Assembly (NCBI GenBank): GCA_018903185.1
Contig: JAHIQV010000507.1
Coordinates: 1-7,293, forward strand
Source: Gammaproteobacteria bacterium
GTDB lineage: Bacteria; Pseudomonadota; Gammaproteobacteria; Burkholderiales; Burkholderiaceae_C
Direction of reading: 5' to 3'
Length of the DNA: 7,293 bases
Part shown: one piece after another, positions 4,333 through 7,293 of the stretch
Numbering within the stretch: position 1 is the stretch's first letter
Layout: each line of letters opens with the position of its first letter
Program-made: the position numbers and the translations under genes
The notes under the pieces: generated by a model
The model's input: only the letters and a program-made list of their open reading frames with translations
Databases searched by the model: none
Told to the model about the DNA's origin: nothing

Positions 4333-5828
4333 GCCATCTCCCCCACCGGCTCGGCCAGCATCAGGGTGTGGATCTGCGTCGCCGGCACGCCGGCGGCACG
4401 CAGCTCGGCGTCGAGCGCCTCCACGAAAGCCGCCGGTCCGGCGAGGTAGAAATCGCAGTCGATCTCGAACAGGTCGGCGCGCATGGCACGCGCGAGCTGC
4501 AGCGCGCCAAAGGTCACGTCGGGATCGGCCAGCAGTTCGTACTCGAACAGGTCCAGCGCCTCCGACCAGGCCCGGCACTGGTTGGCGAGGAAGTGGCCGT
4601 CCGGCCGGGTGGCGAGCCAGAAGAGCGAGAGCGAAGGTGCGCTGTCGAGCGACAAGGCATGTTCGATCAGGCTCTTGACCGGGGCAAAACCGGTGTCGCA
4701 GGCGGCGAAGACCAGCGGCCGGGCGCTGTCGGCCAGCACGAAGTCACCCACAGGCCCCCACACCGTGACGTTGTCGCCGGCCTGGATGCCATCGGAAAAC
4801 AGCTGGCGCGCAAACGGGTCCCGCGCATGGCGCTCGACGAAGAAGTGCAGGTTGCGGTCGTCGCACGGGCAGCTGGCGATGGGGTACAGGGCGTGCACGT
4901 CGCTGCCGTCGGGGCGGTTCAGGCCCAGCGTGACCGACTGACCGGCCAGGAAGCGCAGGCGGTGGCTGCGCGGCGTCTGCAGGTGCAGCAGCCGCGTGCC
5001 CGGCGCGAGTTGCGTGACGGCGCGCACCGTGGTCACGATCTGCTGCTGCGGAATGTCCTGCGGGCCACGGGCCTCCAGCAGTTCCAGCGTCAGCTCGCTG
5101 CTGGCCGCGGTGTGCGCGCACGCCAGCGTGTAGCCCTGGGCACGCTCAGCCTCGGACAGCGGGTAGTCGCAGGGCTGGGTGCGTGCCACCTCGCCCGAAA
5201 TCACGCGCACCTTGCACATGCCGCAGGTGCCGTTGCCGCAACCGTAGTTGAGCTTGAGTCCGGCGCGCAGGCCGGCCTGCAACAGGGTGTCGTGCCCCTC
5301 GACACAGAACTGGTGTCCGCTGGGGCGCACCGTCACCTGGGCTGTCATGACTTTGAGCATGTCGTCCATCACCGTGAGCAGATCGGCCTGTTCGGTCGCG
5401 AGCGCCTGCGTCAGACCCTGGTCGACAAAATCCTGCAGTTCGGACAGCGCCAGCGGCGCGGCGCCGTCGTCTTGCAGGGCATGGATGCGCGTCTGCAGCG
5501 CAATCACCAGCGCGTGGTAACGCTGCAGCAAACGCCGCACATCGGCCAGCTCCTGCGTCTGGTGGAAGAGCCGCTGCGCGAGCACCTCCTGGCTGGGCAG
5601 CAGCCGCTCGCGCAGGCGCTTGCCGAAGGCCTCGTCGCGGATGTGCGCCACCCGCTCCAGCAGGCCGGTTTCTTCGAGCTGCACGCCGGGGTACAGCCGC
5701 AGCAGCTCGTCGGTGGTGACCAGTCCGTCGTTGAGCACCAGCGCGCCGCTGCGCACCTGCTGCTGCAGCACGCCACGGGGCACGCCGACCAGCTGGGCGG
5801 CGCGCCAGATCGTCAGCCAGTGGCTCAT
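4329..5828 (-). CDS. HTH-like / [2Fe-2S] ferredoxin / flavin-NAD(P) reductase fusion protein
   Basis: This 499-residue cytoplasmic electron-transfer protein has four parts. Residues 1-47 (AAQLVGVPRGVLQQQVRSG, then DGLVTTDELLRLYP) resemble a MerR/excisionase-type helix-turn-helix. Residues about 50-160 are a charged helical region, probably coiled coil. Residues about 164-252 are a plant-type ferredoxin with C-X4-C-X2-C (Cys197, Cys202, Cys205 in GCGNGTCGMC) and Cys237 in LACAH as fourth ligand. Residues 262-499 are a ferredoxin-NADP reductase-like module: flavin domain with FLAGQSVTLGL and LYPIASCP, nucleotide domain with ACDTGFAPVKSLIEHA, and the final DFYLAGPAAFVEAL. NAD(P)H electrons would pass through FAD to the cluster. 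ATG 5828 has GAGGTG five bases upstream; the long frame upstream is the antisense-side shadow of the dioxygenase. The oxygenase modules of bacterial two-component systems use such reductases, but the adjacent oxygenase is a 2OG type that should not need one. Confidence 0.9.
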   Translation of the reverse strand: MSHWLTIWRAAQLVGVPRGVLQQQVRSGALVLNDGLVTTDELLRLYPGVQLEETGLLERVAHIRDEAFGKRLRERLLPSQEVLAQRLFHQTQELADVRRLLQRYHALVIALQTRIHALQDDGAAPLALSELQDFVDQGLTQALATEQADLLTVMDDMLKVMTAQVTVRPSGHQFCVEGHDTLLQAGLRAGLKLNYGCGNGTCGMCKVRVISGEVARTQPCDYPLSEAERAQGYTLACAHTAASSELTLELLEARGPQDIPQQQIVTTVRAVTQLAPGTRLLHLQTPRSHRLRFLAGQSVTLGLNRPDGSDVHALYPIASCPCDDRNLHFFVERHARDPFARQLFSDGIQAGDNVTVWGPVGDFVLADSARPLVFAACDTGFAPVKSLIEHALSLDSAPSLSLFWLATRPDGHFLANQCRAWSEALDLFEYELLADPDVTFGALQLARAMRADLFEIDCDFYLAGPAAFVEALDAELRAAGVPATQIHTLMLAEPVGEMA

Positions 5829-5889
5829 CGGAACACCTCGCCCAACGGGCCACGGTGCGCGCTGGCGTGGGAGCGGCCCGGCGCTGCGC

Positions 5890-6834
5890 TCACAACTGCA
5901 GCTCCGGCTGGGCCGCCTGCAGCGCGTGGCGATGCGGCGCTGGCGGTGCGCCGACACGGTCGAGGTAACGCGCCCGGTACAGCAGGCGCGGCCGCTGCGG
6001 GTCGTCGGTGAAGGCACTGCGATCGTGCGGCACGTTGTTGCAGACGACGCCCATGCCGGGCTGCAGCTGTACGTGAAAAATCCAGGGCACGTCGCTGGAC
6101 AGCAGCTGCTCCAGAAAAGCGACCGCCGCACGCGTGTCGGGGTCGTCCTTCCAGGCGATGCTGCGCGTGCGCGCGGTGTAGCGCATGTGCAAGGCGTCCA
6201 GCCCAGGCAACACGCTGAACACCGGGCCGCTCTGGGCGGGGCGGGCCACACCGTTGTCGTCCGCCCGCTCGGGAATGGTCATGGCGTCGGGCGCCATGAG
6301 TGCGCGCACCCACGCGGGGTTGGCGTCGCGCAGCGCGATGTAGACCCGGTGATGGTCCACCAGCCCGCTGACACCGCCCTCGCCGGCCGCGCGCACGCAG
6401 TGCAGGACCATGCCCTCGATGCGGCGCGACTGCGGGTGGTAGTAGCCGTCGGTGTGCCAGCGGATGGGTTTGTCGGTGTAGGGGATGAAGTCGGCGCGGG
6501 CGCCAGGCCGCTGCGTCGACACTGCTATCGGCGAAATGCCGTCTTCGTCGGCCAGCCAGTTGGCGTCCAGCCGGTGCAGGCCCAGCTGTGCCCCGAGCAG
6601 GCGCGGCACCGCCTTGTCTTCTTCGACGACCGGGCTGCGGTAGACCACCATGTTGGCGCGCGCGCAGGTGTGCAGCAGGGCGGCGCGTTCGTCAGCGCTC
6701 AGGTGCCGCGGATCGGCCACGTCCACGATCAGGTCTTCCGCACGCACCGGCTGGGTGGCCAGCTTGGTGGCCCGCCACTGCGCGTACGCCTGCGGTTGGT
6801 CGAGGTCGAACGGGCTGGGGGAGGTGGCTGTCAT
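5890..6834 (-). CDS. TauD/TfdA-family Fe(II)/2-oxoglutarate-dependent dioxygenase
   Basis: This 314-residue enzyme should couple oxidative decarboxylation of 2-oxoglutarate to hydroxylation of an unknown substrate in the cytoplasm. The iron ligands are visible as His127 and Asp129 in RWHTDGYYHP and His270 in NNVPHDRSAF; Arg283 and Arg287 in RLLYRARY lie where the family binds the 2OG carboxylate and substrate. MRYTARTRSIAW (residues 217-228) matches a conserved central TauD strand. The length is typical (280-330). ATG 6834 has GGAGA six bases upstream, lying inside the last codons of the preceding gene, whose stop is two bases away. The reductase fusion follows after 61 bases. TauD relatives release sulfite from sulfonates, which would suit the sulfur genes nearby, but other members act on carnitine-like compounds, herbicides or amino acids; the substrate cannot be assigned. 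Confidence 0.93.
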   Translation of the reverse strand: MTATSPSPFDLDQPQAYAQWRATKLATQPVRAEDLIVDVADPRHLSADERAALLHTCARANMVVYRSPVVEEDKAVPRLLGAQLGLHRLDANWLADEDGISPIAVSTQRPGARADFIPYTDKPIRWHTDGYYHPQSRRIEGMVLHCVRAAGEGGVSGLVDHHRVYIALRDANPAWVRALMAPDAMTIPERADDNGVARPAQSGPVFSVLPGLDALHMRYTARTRSIAWKDDPDTRAAVAFLEQLLSSDVPWIFHVQLQPGMGVVCNNVPHDRSAFTDDPQRPRLLYRARYLDRVGAPPAPHRHALQAAQPELQL

Positions 6835-6836
6835 GT

Positions 6837-7293
6837 CTAGTCTCCGCTCATGGAGGCGCGGCGTTTCGGTCGCGGCTCGGTGGACAGTGCGCCGTGCATG
6901 CCCCGGCGCACCATCTCGATGGCCTCCGGCACCTCAATGGCCATCAGCTGGTCTTTGACCCAGTGCCGGTCCTTGGCCGGCACGACGGCCTCCACACGGC
7001 TGCCCAGGTAGCGAACGAAGCAGAAGTCAGGCCCTTCAGGACCGTGACCGAACTCGGCATAGGCCTCGCCGAGTTCGTTGCAGAAGTCGATGAACTGGTT
7101 GCGCCAGCTGTCCGCGCCGTCGGGCGGCTGCCCCAGCCATTCCAGTTCGCTTTCTTCCAGGATTTCGGCCGAGCGGCGCACCAGCGCAGCGGTGAATTCC
7201 GCCCGCTCCTCGCCGGTCATGCGGTCGAACGCCATGCGGTCCACCACCTGGATCAGGAAGCCCAGGATTTCCCGCATGAAGGCGAAATATTGC
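6837..7293 (-). CDS. Mostly helical protein of unknown function, partial (5' end outside window)
   Basis: The frame is open to the right edge (reads QYFAF before the first internal Met at 7277), so the true start is beyond the window. At least 151 residues are visible, ending in a basic tail (RPKRRASMSGD). The visible part starts with a hydrophobic helix (ILGFLIQVVDRMAFDRM), then a charged helix with EERAEFTAALVRRSAEILEESE and a compact second half with SWRNQFIDFCNELGEAYAEF, DFCFVRYLGSRVEAVV and DRHWVKDQLMAIEVPEAIEMV. No catalytic motif was recognised. The gene ends two bases before the dioxygenase ATG, and the dioxygenase ribosome site lies within its last codons, so it heads the visible part of the minus-strand operon. 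Any promoter is off the window. Confidence 0.75.
   Translation of the reverse strand, partial: QYFAFMREILGFLIQVVDRMAFDRMTGEERAEFTAALVRRSAEILEESELEWLGQPPDGADSWRNQFIDFCNELGEAYAEFGHGPEGPDFCFVRYLGSRVEAVVPAKDRHWVKDQLMAIEVPEAIEMVRRGMHGALSTEPRPKRRASMSGD

Noticed and set aside
4333..4578. N-terminal extension of the S24-domain frame
   Set aside because: The added residues are low-complexity Arg/Ala-rich and lie wholly within the reductase gene; the GTG at 4332 gives a complete S24 domain and a typical 4-base overlap.
4368..6011. Long open plus-strand frame of 547 codons opposite the reductase gene
   Set aside because: Its product is rich in Arg, Gln, His, Gly and Ala with no domain, as expected of an antisense frame in GC-rich DNA. 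The minus strand carries clear ferredoxin and reductase motifs here.
5829..6251. N-terminal extension of the reductase frame upstream of ATG 5828
   Set aside because: It overlaps the dioxygenase gene in another frame, is Arg/Ala/Cys-rich without domain pattern, and ATG 5828 has a good GAGGTG ribosome site.
5620..6840. Plus-strand frame of 406 codons opposite the dioxygenase
   Set aside because: No recognisable motif; the HxD...H...R dioxygenase on the minus strand explains the region.
1..7293. CRISPR array, tRNA/rRNA genes, insertion sequences or phage attachment sites
   Set aside because: No regularly spaced repeats, RNA-gene signatures, transposase motifs or terminal inverted repeats were seen.

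Overview
The window is GC-rich and densely coded, with short gaps, GTG and ATG starts and several 4-base stop/start overlaps. Codon use and family content suggest a betaproteobacterium of the order Burkholderiales, perhaps a Comamonadaceae member of the Hydrogenophaga/Rhodoferax type. The organism assignment is inferred from general resemblance and was not tested by a search.

The left half (about 1-3254, + strand) holds two blocks. The first is the 3' end of an FtsX/MacB-type ABC permease, which overlaps by four bases a complete ABC ATPase whose motifs are all intact. A 163-base leader containing several dyad symmetries follows. The second block is a sulfur-trafficking module: a TusA-family sulfur carrier (CPMP motif), a DsrE2-type DsrE/DsrF-like protein with the CQMT motif, and a nine-helix YeeE/YedE transporter with three motif cysteines. 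A working model is that YeeE/YedE imports thiosulfate or another reduced sulfur species, and the sulfur is passed as cysteine persulfide between TusA and DsrE2. The ABC exporter may belong to the same locus.

The right half (3285-7293, - strand) is one tight block of six genes converging on the sulfur module. In transcription order they are: a partial, mostly helical protein of unknown function; a TauD/TfdA-type Fe(II)/2-oxoglutarate dioxygenase with its HxD...H...R residues; a 499-residue fusion of a HTH-like N-terminus, a helical linker, a plant-type [2Fe-2S] ferredoxin domain and a flavin/NAD reductase; a 113-residue S24 (LexA/UmuD-like) domain with the catalytic Ser but Arg where Lys is expected; a 72-residue small protein; and a 147-residue Cys-rich protein. 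Spacing and overlaps suggest co-transcription from a promoter beyond the right edge.

The sulfur module is a recognisable type. The six-gene minus-strand block is the most likely undescribed system: it links a 2OG oxygenase, an electron-transfer fusion with a DNA-binding-like N-terminus, a probably non-proteolytic S24 domain and a Cys-rich candidate metal or Fe-S protein. Its function cannot be deduced from sequence alone.
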